Assembly: GCF_000328475.2 (NCBI RefSeq)
Contig: NC_026480.1
Location: 744,001 to 808,000 of the forward strand
Length of the DNA stretch: 64,000 bases
Direction: 5' to 3'
Source: Mycosarcoma maydis
Lineage: Eukaryota; Basidiomycota; Ustilaginomycetes; Ustilaginales
Part shown: positions 22,624 to 33,896 of the stretch, one piece after another
Numbering within the stretch: position 1 is the stretch's first letter
Layout of the letters: the number at the start of each line of letters is the position of its first letter
The notes under the pieces: generated by a model
Seen by the model: only the letters and a program-made list of their open reading frames with translations
Database searches by the model: none
What the model was told of the DNA's origin: nothing
Program-made: the position numbers and the translations under genes

Positions 22624-24846
22624 TCAACGAGCACTAGCGCCGCTCTTTGTGATGGCGACGGCGGCAAGGACAGCGACACCCAAGAAACCGATCGCGGCTG
22701 GCAAGGCGAGGTCTTTGGGCAATACGCCAAACAGGAGCTCGTCGTCTGCCGATGGCTTGGTGTGCTTCTTGGATTTTCGCCTGACGTCAGCCTGCTCGTC
22801 GACAGCATTTTCTCTCTCCTCCTCTTCCGCCACACTCTGCAGTTGCACTTCGGCGTTTTCCTTTGCCTGCTGACGTTTGCGCGCCGCCAAACCCGCCGAC
22901 ATTGTCGAAGCAACCGATCGTGCAGCAGCATCTTCCCACCCTCGTCCACCTTGTAGCAGCAGCACCACGCGATCGCGTCCTTGTTTGCGCGCAACCTTTA
23001 CGCTATCCTGCACATCACCATCTGCAGTAATCAGCACCACATCGTCTTCATCGTCTGTGTACGCCAACTGGAAGTCATTCGGATCGGGAACTTCACCCAC
23101 CGCACTAGCTACCGCAGAGGACGATTGAGCATCGCCGTTCATCTCACCGACATCGCACGCGGGCGCACTAGACACCGCAGCCGCCGGCTCAAAGAACGGA
23201 TCGCCCCCCAACTTGATACACACAATCTCGCGGATCGTCTCGTAGCTATCGTACCGAGCTTGGAATCGGTGGGTCCTACCAGACGGAGTGACGAATTTGA
23301 ACAGATAAGTACCGTCATCAGCCTCAACAGCGGCGGAAGAGGGCAGACCAATCGCACTGGCTCCATCATCACCGTTGATGTGATGACCCACAGCGCTCGC
23401 CGAGTCGTTCGGATGCAGATCCGATGAGATATCGGCAATGCCGCCACCCACTTTGCTGGGCGTGGCAGGTTCAAACTGGCTTTCGGATTGACGCATGCTT
23501 CCGGAGACCGCCGACTCGTCGTCACCGGCGATCGAGTTGGTCTGGCCGAAAGAGTTCCAAAATCGGTTCCACATGGGACCTCCGGCAGCACCGTCGCCGC
23601 CCGCCTGTTCGTCATTCATGCTGTTGATCTGTTCGAGTGTAGCATAAGTGAGCTTGAGCACATCGACGACGCCAACGAGGCGGCTGTCAACGTCAACAAC
23701 GGGCAAGTTGAGGTACCGTCCGTCGTGCATCTTTCGAAGCGCTTCCTGGATGGTCAGCGAAGGAGGCGCAGTGTCCGGATGCGGGGTCATGACACGCACC
23801 ACGGAGCACGTTTTGGGATCCAGACCGGCAGCGATGACTCGCAGTACAACGTCTTTCGACGTAAAAATACCAGCGATCTTGCCAGAGACGGCACCTCCGC
23901 CGCCGATCTGGCCGGTGCCGGGACCACTGCCGGTGGACTCCATGACGCAGACGGCGGTAGTGTGATGCTCCTTCATCAGACGCGCAGCTTCGCGCACGGT
24001 GGTTCGGACGCCGACGCAGCATGGAAGCGTTCGCGAGTCGAGGATCGTGGTCAGGTCCGGGATGCTCATCTTTTGTCGCAAAGCTTCAATGTACTGCAGC
24101 ATGGCCTGCTGAGGACCGGCCGAGCCACCCCACTCGCTTTGAACGCCTTCGAGCGCATTGTAGAGCTTCTGCGACGAGCCGTGCGCACGCTCGAGCTTCT
24201 CGAGAGCTTCGTAAAACACCTTGGCAATGTCGAGCAGACCGACGACGTCGCCGTCCTCATTGCAGACAGGAAGATGACGGAAGCCGCGTGTGACCATGGT
24301 GTTGAGCGCTTCGGTAGCCGAGGTGGTGTCACGCGTGACCATGGGCGATCGGGTCATGATGGCGGATACGGGCGTGTTTCGTGCGTCGAGACCAGCAGAG
24401 ACAACACGAAAGGCTAGATCCTTGGCGGTAAAAATACCAGCGAGGTGCTCATCTTCATCGACAACGAGCACGCAGTCGGTGCGCTTGGCGGCACACAGCT
24501 GACTGGCATCGGCAACGCTGATTGACTGGGGCACGGTGAGCGCGGGCAGAGGACGAAGCGCAGAAACGGTACCGGCGGCAGCAGCAGGCGGACGAGCGGT
24601 GCGCTTGGTTCGGCGAGACGACATGGGGGTGGAAGGCTTGCCCGATTTGCGCTGGAGCTCGCCTTCGATCTTTTTGCGAATCGCCTCGTCTCGCTTGGAC
24701 TGACGTTTGCGCGTATCGGTGGCATCGCGGAAGCTGCTGGTGGAGCTCATGTTGGACACCGAGGTGGAACGTGGTAAATTGGTTGAGTTTTGCAAGGGGC
24801 TTAGAGATGAATCCTCTTGACGTACGGGAATAGGGATTCGCGACAT
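22624..24846 (-). CDS. Four-CBS-domain and PB1-domain protein with C-terminal membrane anchor
   Basis: A fungal protein of the CBS/PB1 type (S. pombe Mug70-like). CBS pairs usually bind adenine nucleotides; the cellular role is unknown. The 740-residue product starts MSRIPIPVRQ; a second plausible start, MSSTSSFRDA, lies at 24750. A basic helical N-terminus (KRQSKRDEAIRKKIEGEL) is followed by four CBS repeats (about 90-400; e.g. CVLVVDEDEHLAGIFTAKD and GRYLNLPVVDVDSRLVGVVD). A PB1 domain lies at about 515-650 (TYLFKFVTPSGRTHRFQARY...FQLAYTDDEDDVVLITADG), a Gln/Glu-rich linker comes next, and one hydrophobic segment (LPAAIGFLGVAVLAAVAI) sits at the very end, suggesting a tail anchor. It is convergent with the transcription factor upstream. 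Confidence 0.88.
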   Translation of the reverse strand: MSRIPIPVRQEDSSLSPLQNSTNLPRSTSVSNMSSTSSFRDATDTRKRQSKRDEAIRKKIEGELQRKSGKPSTPMSSRRTKRTARPPAAAAGTVSALRPLPALTVPQSISVADASQLCAAKRTDCVLVVDEDEHLAGIFTAKDLAFRVVSAGLDARNTPVSAIMTRSPMVTRDTTSATEALNTMVTRGFRHLPVCNEDGDVVGLLDIAKVFYEALEKLERAHGSSQKLYNALEGVQSEWGGSAGPQQAMLQYIEALRQKMSIPDLTTILDSRTLPCCVGVRTTVREAARLMKEHHTTAVCVMESTGSGPGTGQIGGGGAVSGKIAGIFTSKDVVLRVIAAGLDPKTCSVVRVMTPHPDTAPPSLTIQEALRKMHDGRYLNLPVVDVDSRLVGVVDVLKLTYATLEQINSMNDEQAGGDGAAGGPMWNRFWNSFGQTNSIAGDDESAVSGSMRQSESQFEPATPSKVGGGIADISSDLHPNDSASAVGHHINGDDGASAIGLPSSAAVEADDGTYLFKFVTPSGRTHRFQARYDSYETIREIVCIKLGGDPFFEPAAAVSSAPACDVGEMNGDAQSSSAVASAVGEVPDPNDFQLAYTDDEDDVVLITADGDVQDSVKVARKQGRDRVVLLLQGGRGWEDAAARSVASTMSAGLAARKRQQAKENAEVQLQSVAEEEERENAVDEQADVRRKSKKHTKPSADDELLFGVLPKDLALPAAIGFLGVAVLAAVAITKSGASAR

Positions 24847-24929
24847 CCACAGCGAGATGGAGGTGGAGATCAATGGTTGGGCGGAGAAATAGCGAGCCAG
24901 CCGACACGAAGTGTGCGAGAGAGGGAGGG

Positions 24930-24954
24930 AGAGAGAGAGAGAGAGAGAGAGAGA
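24930..24954. repeat. (GA)n microsatellite
   Basis: About twelve GA dinucleotides with an interrupted GAGG start, in the predicted leader or promoter of the CBS/PB1 gene about 85-110 bases upstream of its start. Confidence 0.95.
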
Positions 24955-24971
24955 CCACACGGCGCCTGAAA

Positions 24972-24996
24972 GTACTGTACTGTACTGTACTGTACT
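24972..24996. repeat. (GTACT)5 microsatellite
   Basis: Five consecutive copies of the 5-base unit GTACT, close to the GA microsatellite in the same promoter region. Confidence 0.95.
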
Positions 24997-25795
24997 CGAG
25001 ACTGTAAACGATTAAGCGATGTTACTGTTTGTGTTTGTGTTGTGACCAGGTGCGCATACAAGCCCAGTTACAACAACAAAAAATTGGAAATAGAAACAGG
25101 CGTGAGGGCGTTCACGGTTGTGTGTTGTGTGCTTTGACAGACTCAACTCGCAGATGTGAGATTCGTGAATAACAAGGATACGTTGGATGAACAACACTCA
25201 CTGCCAAAGTGCCTTTGTCCGGTTTTCAACACGCTAGTTGCACTTGCCTTTTTGTGTCTCTTGTCTCTCGCCCCGATGAGCTTTGTTGCTCAGCTGTCGA
25301 CCCTTTGCACACCGCGACTGCGCTCACTCCGTTCTTCTGGCTCAGTCTCTCGCGTTATGAGTACGCCGCCGATTCGCCTGCTTCTGGTTTGAATCGTGAA
25401 TGGATAGGTCACATTCATGACTCTGTTGCAGCCATTGCTGTAGCGACACACTATCCAGCTCATCAATACAAGCTCCCAAGGTACTCTAGCACACCGTTTG
25501 ACCAGGCTGGATCTCCGCTTCTTCCCTATTCGTGATTTGGTCGGTCGTGGAGGTCACGTGCGTGAAGTGAAACCTACCAGGACATCCGATACGGTCTAAC
25601 AAATACGATTTAAAATTTTGCACATTCGTGATTCACGATTACAGCCACGAGCCACTCACGACTCACGACTTTGTCGAAGCACCTGCATCATGTCGATTTT
25701 GTACCTCCTTCTTGCCTCCATCGACCCACCACTTGCTGACACTGCATTGCTCTAGCATCTGTCAGCGGCGTACACTCCGCACTCCATATTCCAAT

Positions 25796-26974
25796 ATGGG
25801 CGTCGTCGAAAAGATCAAGGAGCTCGAAGATGAGGTAGCTAGGACACAGAAGAACAAAGCCACAGAGTAAGTCTCGCATCACCGCCTCACAGCTCACTCT
25901 TGGTTCAGCCCCGCTGACACGTTGCCTTGCGACGCAAACAGATATCACCTGGGCCAGCTCAGAGCAAAGATCGCAAAGCTTCGCCATGAGCTGCTCGAGC
26001 CGCAAAAGAAATCGGGCAAGCCAGGCGAGGGCTTCGATGTCATGAAGTCTGGCGATGCGCGCGTCGCCCTCATCGGATTCCCATCGGTCGGAAAATCGAG
26101 CTTCCTCTCCAAAGTTACAGACACCAAGTCTGAAGCAGCCGCTTACGAGTTTACCACGCTCACATGCCAGCCCGGCGTGCTCGAGTACGAAGGCGCCAAA
26201 ATTCAGATCCTCGATTTGCCAGGTATCATCGAGGGCGCTTCCGAGGGCAAGGGTCGAGGTCGACAGGTCGTCGCCGTAGCTAAAACAGCCGACATGATCA
26301 TCATTATGCTCGACGCTACGAAGCCCGACACACATCGTGCACTTCTCGAAAAGGAACTCGAGGCAGTCGGCATTCGTCTCAATAAGAGCAAGCCCGACGT
26401 TGTCCTGCGCAAGAAGAACACAGGTGGCATCGTCATCACCAAAGCCATGGGGCTTACATTGACCAAGATCGACGAAAAAATGATACGTTCCATCCTGCAA
26501 GGCTACAAGATGCATAACGTCGATGTCATGCTCAGGGAAGACATTACCGTCGACGAGTTTATCGACGTCGTTCTCGGCAACCGCAACTACGTTCCATGCC
26601 TCTACGTCTACAACAAGATCGACTCGATCAGCATGGAACAGATGGACAAACTGGCACGACAGCCCAACTCAGTCGTCATCTCGGTCGAAAAAGATCTCAA
26701 TCTCGACTACCTCAAGGACACCATGTGGGACAAGCTCGGCATCAACCGTATCTACACCAAGAAGCGTGGTGAACGTCCCGACCTCTCGGATCCATTGGTG
26801 GTGCGCAAGGGAGCGACCATCGAGCACGTGTGTCACCAAGTACACAGAGCGCTCGCCGACAAGTTTAAGTATGCTCTCGTATACGGTAAGAGCAGCAAGT
26901 TTCCTACTTCGCAAAAAGTGGGTCTCAATCATGTCGTCGCAGCTGACGATGTGGTCAGCATTTTTACCAAATGA
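25796..26974 (+). CDS. RBG1: DRG1-type developmentally regulated GTPase (Rbg1)
   Basis: Cytosolic OBG/DRG-family GTPase that associates with ribosomes and, with a DFRP partner, helps resolve stalled translation. Exon 1 (25796-25866) and exon 2 (25942-26974) are split by a 75-base intron (GTAAGT...AACAG). The phase-2 join gives KATEYHLGQLRAKIAKLR and a 367-residue protein, exactly the usual family length. Motifs: G1 GFPSVGKSS, G3 DLPGIIEGASEGKGRGR, G4 YNKID, and a C-terminal TGS-like domain (about 290-365) ending DDVVSIF. The S5D2-like insert typical of DRGs (about 165-225; KTDM-like ALLEKELEAVGIRLN) is present. Very close to the eukaryotic consensus. Confidence 0.96.
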
Positions 26975-27634
26975 GCCGCCTTCTTCCTTCCAATCTGATC
27001 ATCTTCAATGTATACTAGCTTTTCATCCATATATCCTCTCCGACATCCTGGATGCTGTCCTATCGTAGCAGGGCCGACACGACATTTCAGCTCGCTGCAA
27101 GCTGCAAGCTGCACGCTACTTCGATTATAAATTGTGAATGTGGAGCTGAACATTCAGTAACCTTGAGGAAAAGAAAGCTCAAAAATTACTCCAGGAAAAT
27201 GACGGCATGAAAAAGGAAGCATCAATCACGAATTAAACAAAAAAAAAAACTCGGCCTGTGCAAAGGAGAGGGAAGACCCCCAAGCTCTACAATTTGTTTG
27301 CTCTACATCCACACCTGTAAACCTTCGTCTGCTACCACCACAACCACCACCGTCACCTTTCTCTATCTACTTTTCCGACCTCAACTGAGCCAACATCGCT
27401 CGACGCGTATCTGCCTCGCAAATCTCAGCGCTTTCATCTTCGCACGACCGGTCCCGAACGCTCAACGTTGCAGCCCAACCAAACCTTTGTGCCCTTTCAT
27501 CCGCATCGCAAGGGACTCAGCATTGAGACTCTCAGTTGTCTCACCAACTGCACATTGCTCTGTGGCAAGCTCTTATTTGACAGCCTGCACTCCGCATCAC
27601 ACTTGCGCTGCATAGCTCGACTTGAACCTGCACA

Positions 27635-29930
27635 ATGCCAAGAGGTGGAGCAAGAGGTGGCCACGCAATCGCCGGCGCTGCGCTGCGCAGCGCTGGACTG
27701 GTCGGAGATGGAGACGTGGGTATGCGGGATGCTGCTGGTCCAAGCAGGAGCAGAGCAGGAGGACCCGGTGGCAGGAAAGCGCAGCGAAATGGTGGAGCCT
27801 ATTCACCCAATTCAGTAAGTCAGCCAACATCCAATCACCTCACGATGCCAGCGACTCGAACTCAATGGCATCCTCGGTCGCATTGCTATAATCGAAACAA
27901 CACAATATCTTGTTTCCGGAGCCTTTTCTTGCGACCCCCCTAGCACTAGTCCCAAAAACACCAGACTGATCATATGTCATCGTTGTACTCTAATCATGGC
28001 GCCGCTGCTCTCCTTCTCTTCTCTTATTGCAGAATGGGGCTGGTAGCTCCCTTCAGGGCCGCATAGCGCGTCAGCGTGCCAATCCGCTCGGCAATCGCCC
28101 TCCATCAAAGGGCAAGAAAGGTGCCATCAACGTCAACGATGGTCTTCGTGCTGGCAACGCCGCCGACACCGCTTCTGTCCTTAAAAGCATCTCTTCACAA
28201 CGATCTCGAGCTCAAGGAGGTGGCCGCATACCTGGCGGAGGTGGCATCATCTTTGCCGGGACTGACATGCCTAAAACACAAAACGTAGTCTCACTCATCA
28301 AACGCTTCCTCCAATCACGGTGGAATCCTCAAGCAAAGTTCTTGAATCTCGAAGTACGTTCACCATGAATCCCCTTTGGTTATGCACAAAGCTCGACACT
28401 CGACTGACCTAAGTCATGTTTGCATCTCATTCTTAGAACATGTCTGCTGATCCCATCCTTCAAGCCGAAGGCATCAAACCTCCAGGTGTTGCTGGAGCAC
28501 CCAAGGAGCTAGGTAATGTCATCTGGAAGCTCTGCTCAGAAATCTATCCCGACGTAGTCACAATCTCGCTGGCAAACAACGGGTTCCGCAGTTTGGGTCC
28601 TGTTAGTTCATTGCCAGCTTATTTCCCGAATCTTCAAAATCTCTCGCTCGAAGGCAACGAGCTCAAATGGACAAAAGATCTCGACACGTTTGCTTCGAGA
28701 AAAAGCAAGCTCACCAACCTTAAGGAGCTTCTCCTCACAGGCAACCCAGTGCATACCAGTGCGATTGCCGCCGGAAACGAGGAGGGATACCGACGCGAAG
28801 TGCTGTCCAAGTTCCGCCAACTCACACTTCTGGATCAGAAGCCAGTCACACCCACTGAGTCGGGCTTTGTCAATTTGCAGTCGTCAACCAAATCCAAGAA
28901 GGTCGACGCCGATGCAGCACAAGTGCCTCTGCGCAACTTTCCTGTTCCCAACAAGCCTGGTTTCGTCGATGCCGAAGCCGGTGCAATCATGCCAAACTTT
29001 CTCTCCAAGTTTTTCACGCTATACGACTCGGACCGAAACCAGCTCAGCGAGGCGTACGCGCCTTTGGCCCAATTCTCGTATTGCCTCAACGTTGTTCCGC
29101 CTCCCAGGGCTCGTGCCGCCGGATTTCTACACACCATGCCCCACCAGAAGGAGCTCAACTTTGATCGCTACCAGGACAAGGGCAACCGCAATCTGATGCG
29201 CGTACACACTCCAAAGGGCCGTCACTTGTCGCTCCACCACGGCGTCGGCTCGATCCTTGCCATTCTCAGAAAGCTGCCCAAGACGTCACATCCTCTCAAC
29301 GATGCTTCAAAGTTTGTCGTAGATGCGTGGGTACTTGCGAACAACGTGATCGGCGCAAGGCTCAAGGGCGAGGGGCGTCCCGAGGCTCTGCTCTACATCA
29401 ATGTGCACGGCGAGTACGCCGAAGCGCCAAGCCAAGGTATTCGTTCCTTTGACCGAACTTTTGCCGTAGCGCCCGTGCCGCCCGACAGTACGGCTGCTGC
29501 AGCTGGCTGGCCTTGCGTCATCCTATCAGATCAACTTGTGGTTCGTCACTACTCGAGCCCTTGCGCTTGGTCTCCCGACAGCCTGCCTACGGGTGAGGTG
29601 ACGGCCGAACAGACGCAAGCTATGCAAGCAGCGCAGCAGGGCGCACAAGCCGCTGCTATGTCTCAGCCTGTCGCTGCTCCGGTTCCAGCTGCCGTGGTTG
29701 CCGGAGGGGCTGCCCTTCCGCCCCACTTGCAGAACCAAGCTCCTGCAGCAGGCATTAACGAGCAGCAGCACGCCATGTCTCTTCAATTGGCCGCCCAGAC
29801 CGGCCTCATCTATCCATTTGCCGTACAATGCCTACAGGAGAATGGCTGGGACTACAATCTCGCATTGGCCAACTTTCAAACTTTGAAGGCGAGCAATGCG
29901 ATCCCGCCACAGGCGTTTGCTCAACCATGA
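27635..29930 (+). CDS. MEX67: mRNA export receptor Mex67 (NXF1/TAP family)
   Basis: General mRNA export factor that, with Mtr2, carries mRNPs through nuclear pores. Three exons (27635-27814, 28033-28353, 28437-29930) with phase-0 GTAAGT...GCAG and GTACGT...TTAG introns encode 664 residues. The Arg/Gly-rich N-terminus (PRGGARGGHA) suits RNA binding. Leucine-rich repeats lie at about 200-300 (VVTISLANNGFRSLGPVS; NLQNLSLEGNELKW; LKELLLTGNPV). An NTF2-like domain (about 345-530; FLSKFFTLYDSDRNQLSEAY...VILSDQLVVRHY) is the Mtr2-binding fold. After a Gln/Ala-rich linker, a TAP-C/UBA domain (about 612-664; ENGWDYNLALANFQTLK) is the nucleoporin-binding end. The domain order is complete. The first intron is unusually long (218 bases) for this window. 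Confidence 0.95.
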
Positions 29931-30448
29931 TCGTATATCAATATATTCTTTGCATACCGCTGCGTCCAACCTTGTATCTTGCAGAATTCTGTACCTTACG
30001 AGCTCTCATTTCAATGGCTAGAAAAGACCGTTGATTGCTGTCTTACCCCACTGCAATTTTTTTCGAGGCCACTATGTGGGCGTTGGCTACCTACTGTTGT
30101 TCAGGTGGTTTCGTTTCAGGCTGTGGATCGGTGTGAATTGCGCGAATCGATTTGTGGCAAGGCGGAGTTTCGGTCCGGAGTGATGTTCATGAAGCAAGAT
30201 TAGGTGACAACCTCCGGTTGCGGATGGTTCGTTATTGGCTAGGAGGTAAAGATGAAGTTTCGCGTGGTTGCAAGTGGTGGATGAAATGGTGGGCTGGGAG
30301 GCGAGGGAGGAGGGGATACCGAGTGCGTTGAGCAGTTGGATGAAAGCCAACGGATGGGGAGCATTTCAATCACGATCTTTGTGACCTCCATCTTTTCGTC
30401 CTTGATCGATTCTTGGTTTCCGCTTCAGAGGCTGAACTCGCATGGAAC

Positions 30449-31468
30449 ATGGTGGTCAGCATGGCTGCGGGTAAACGCCGCGTTGCCAGCTTGGTGCTGT
30501 TGATGATTATTTGGTGGAGCATCGTCTCTGCAGCGGAATCGCAGTGTGAAGAGCGAAATGACTATTCACGTAAGCGACCGTCTCATAAACCGTTTACCTC
30601 TCACCAGAACAAGCAAGATCGCTCTTGCTCTTCTCCTCTACCTTCTGAATCCTGCTCGACAAGCGCAATCACGCCATCTGATTCAGCCGTGCGCGACACC
30701 TCGCTCTCCAGACGTGGCTTACCCGGCATGCCAGGCGACATCGAATGGATGGGCTTCTACGGCTCCCTCCTCGCTGTCCCCACGATGCTCTCCATCCTCG
30801 GAATCATCACCAACTACAACCTCGGTAAATCCTACTACAACTCGGAGCTCAATGCGCAGTACTACAAGCAGTCGCGCGAGATGTTGCGCGCTCACACCGC
30901 CAAGTTGATCCAGGATCAAGAGAAAAAGTTCGCAAATGCCGGAGTGAGCTGGAATGGCATGGTGTATGGGAAAGATGGACAGGTGAATCCGGGTGCGAAA
31001 CTGCCAGAGTGGAATGGAAGGGTGTTGGGTGGTACAGTAGCGAACCCGAAGTCGCAGCCTGTGCCGGGTTCCGGTGGCGCTGTTCAGGGAGCTGCCGCTG
31101 GAGTTGGAGGAGGGACCACAGCAGGAGTGGCAGCAGGAGCAGGGGCAGCGAGTGCAGGCACTGGGCCTGCTCAAGTGGGAGGGGCAACAGCAGGAGGGGC
31201 AGGCGCAGAAGCACAAACGGGAACCGGAGCAATAGCAACGGGGACGGGAACAGGAGGAGCTGGAGATGCCGGAGGATCTGCACCTGTTAGCTCCGGAGCC
31301 GAACAAGGTGACGCGGAAGCAGGAGACGAAGCTCGGGGAAGCGAAGAACGAGGAGACGATGGCACAGAAGATCGCCGAGGAGGTCAGTCCGAGGGAGACG
31401 ACGACTCGGACTCAGACGGTAACGACGAAGGCGATGCTGGCGATGCTGGCGACGCTGGCGACGCCTGA
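30449..31468 (+). CDS. Predicted secretory-pathway membrane protein, Gly/Ala-rich, unknown function
   Basis: Not recognised. A 339-residue frame starts at ATG 30449 (a second ATG lies at 30461). An N-terminal signal-peptide-like segment ([20 protein letters not shown]) is followed by a Ser/Lys-rich stretch ending in a possible Kex2 site ([10 protein letters not shown]), a hydrophobic segment near residue 108 ([20 protein letters not shown]), and a Tyr-rich helical part ([20 protein letters not shown]). The second half is Gly/Ala/Thr low complexity, then an acidic tail ending in [19 protein letters not shown] at 30571 could be an intron donor, but the frame reads through. The architecture (signal, basic processing site, one membrane segment, Gly/Ala-rich end) resembles the 50.4-53.6 kb locus. 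No catalytic motif seen. Confidence 0.65.
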
Positions 31469-31957
31469 GTCTATTCTATTTCAACAATCATTTTTGTTCT
31501 GCATGCTGTCTTTCGCTTTGTTGTTGGTTGCGGTATCGTCTCAATTAGCTACTCGAGTCTCATTCTTACCTTTTTGAACGCTTCGAAACTGTGTTTTGAT
31601 ACTGATCGCACGCGGGAAAGGCTCAACATGCACGTGACTAGCAATGGTAGCAATGTGAGTGAGATTGAGGGATGCGATGCAAGAATGAGTGAGAGAACAT
31701 GGATAAACACAGATCAAGACAAAGAACCAAGTTGCAATGAGGTAAGAGATAAGGAGATGATAGGGGGACTAATGGGAGCTAGCGCGACCGTACTTGCAGC
31801 AGCAAAAGGCTTCGATGCCTTCATCTTCATCTCCGAGAGGAGCTTCCCTGTCAGGACTAGTCATTTTTGGCCTCGGTATGAAGAGGTAAAACTTCCTAGC
31901 GACTTCGAGAGAACGGACCAGGACCTTAGCCGTCATCACCTTTGGTGTCCCGCTTAA

Positions 31958-32554
31958 TCAGGCGTCCGGCTTGGGCTCCTTGTCGTGCTGAACGGGCAGT
32001 GGCGACTGGGGAGCTGGGGCGTTGCCGTCTTGAATGGGCTGCGGCGGGATGGGTTTAGTTGTGAGCTGCATCACCTGGTTCCAGTCAACATCTTTGTCGT
32101 TGATAGTGAAGAGCACCTTGTTCTGATCGGTGACGGTCAGGTTCAGGTTGATCTTGGTCTCACCAAAGTGAACGCCGACGATGCTGCTGAGCGCCTGCTT
32201 AGTCCAAGTGAATCCGCCTCCAACGCCACTGTTGGGATCGCCGCCGTCAAAGCCAGCGTGAAGTTGGCCCTTGTCCCAGTTGAGACCGCAACCCAAACCG
32301 ACCTTCTCGGCCGACATGTCAGGGAAGAAGCCCTCGACCGAAGAGCCGAGTCCTCCCTTGAGTTGCGAGAGAGGCTTGTCCTCGGTCTGCTTCCACTTGA
32401 CATCGTGAGGCTCGATGGCACCCTTGCCAACGTCCTCCGAGTCGTCATACTTGTAGGGTTCGTCAGCTCCAGAGGCATCAGGTTGGGGCACTGCAATGGC
32501 AGTGCACGAGATCGCAAAGGCCACAAAGGGGAGGAGGATGCTGACAAACTTCAT
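31958..32554 (-). CDS. Predicted small secreted protein, unknown function
   Basis: Not recognised. A 198-residue product starts MKFVSILLPFVAFAISC, a textbook signal peptide likely cleaved after the SCTAIA region. The frame stays open 26 codons upstream, but this ATG gives the signal sequence directly. The mature part is acidic (EPYKYDDSEDVGKG), then Gly-rich and probably beta-structured (GLGSSVEGFF; VGLGCGLNWDKGQLHAGFDG; GVGGGFTWTKQ), with one N-glycosylation sequon (NLTV) and only one or two cysteines. It ends in a Pro/Gln-rich tail. There is no enzyme motif. It is convergent with the secretory gene at 30449, about 490 bases apart. In a plant-associated smut such a gene could be an effector or wall protein, which is inference only. 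Confidence 0.7.
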   Translation of the reverse strand: MKFVSILLPFVAFAISCTAIAVPQPDASGADEPYKYDDSEDVGKGAIEPHDVKWKQTEDKPLSQLKGGLGSSVEGFFPDMSAEKVGLGCGLNWDKGQLHAGFDGGDPNSGVGGGFTWTKQALSSIVGVHFGETKINLNLTVTDQNKVLFTINDKDVDWNQVMQLTTKPIPPQPIQDGNAPAPQSPLPVQHDKEPKPDA

Positions 32555-33896
32555 GATTTGGGCGAGGTCGGGGAACTTGAGAAAGGGATGACCGATGCAG
32601 GCGATGGGCACGACACGGCTCAGATTCATCACTATATATATATTCGAGTCACAGCTTTGTAGTGTAGTTCAGGTCTTGTCTGTGGCGCTGCTTGGCGTCG
32701 CATCTCTGTGGGCCTGCCGTTTCATGAACGAGTGATGGGGACTCTTTCGTGGAGTAAAAAGGGCTGTCGCATGCAATGCACAGCTCGTCGAGATGAAATG
32801 AGGATGCGTTTCTGTTGGCACCACCTGTTGAGTGAGTTTGCTGATTTCGACGAGCCCCCCTGTCATTGTTTGGGAACAACGACGCACCTCAACGCGTGAT
32901 GGTGTGGTCTCGAGCACGATTCGTGAATGTGCTATCCTGTCCCACTCACAAGCTCACTGCCGCACGCCTCGGAATCAACACACGCCTTGATGATACTGTG
33001 TATACGAGCTTATAGAGCATGCTTGTGAAGCGCCGACCCACAGTCACAGAGTGGGTGTGAAGCACGAAGCCGGGAGCACCGAGCACGAGCGTGGAGCGTG
33101 CACACAGAAGCACGGACAACGTCGTGCGTGGACGTGGGAGCGTGGAGCGAAGTCGCTACTTGCTAGAGCGACAAAAAAACAGTTGCCACCGCGTGTTCTT
33201 TCAAGCTGAGTCGTGAGTCGTCGTGGGTGGGTCGTGGGTCTCGTGTTTGAGTGAGTTGGCGTGTGGACGCGCTGTTCGTGTTGCGTCGAGAAAGGCACGA
33301 GGGCAGAGGAGAGACTCAAGACTCGTGACTAACATCGGTGAATTGGCCACGAGAAAATCGGCTGAGCCCTGAATAAATTCCGAGAACAACAAACACGAAA
33401 GTCACGAATTGAGAGTCGGGAGTCGTGAGTGTCACAAACGTGAAACACGAAGCACAGACACACGGAAGAAAAGGTGGAGGCTTCACACTTTGCGTCACTA
33501 CAGTCACAGACGTGAGAGTCACGTAAACAAGCAAGCAATATTCACGATTCACGATTCAATAAACTCATCCAAAGCTGTTCGCTTCTTCTCGTATCTGAAC
33601 ATCGTCGTTTCATGCCTACAGTTGGGGCATGCTTCGTCAAGCTCGAACTCCATCTCGACCAACTGGCAGCTCGCATCCCACAATGTTGATCTCAAACACT
33701 TGACTCTCTCTTCTCCATCGGGTTATGCGGAAACGTGCACAGGCTAACGTCAGAATATCTGTCGCAGCCGGATGTATCGTGTTGGTTGAACCAGCCTCGC
33801 CTCCATTCGACGGCTAGTAGCTCTCTTCCGCCAGTCTCAACAGATGTACGGGTACAATCTAAGTAGAGCTGTAACCCAACCTGTCAGCTCATCAAC
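32555..33896. other. Intergenic region, 1.3 kb
   Basis: No supported gene. A TATATATATA run at 32632-32642 lies about 80 bases upstream of the secreted-protein ATG and may be its TATA element. From about 33200 to 33560 the sequence is rich in GAGTCGTGAGT/GTCACGAATT motifs of the dispersed family. Confidence 0.55.

Noticed and set aside
23488..24417. 309-codon plus-strand frame opposite the CBS/PB1 gene
   Set aside because: It mirrors the CBS-domain coding strand, and composition and the lack of conserved motifs mark it as a shadow.
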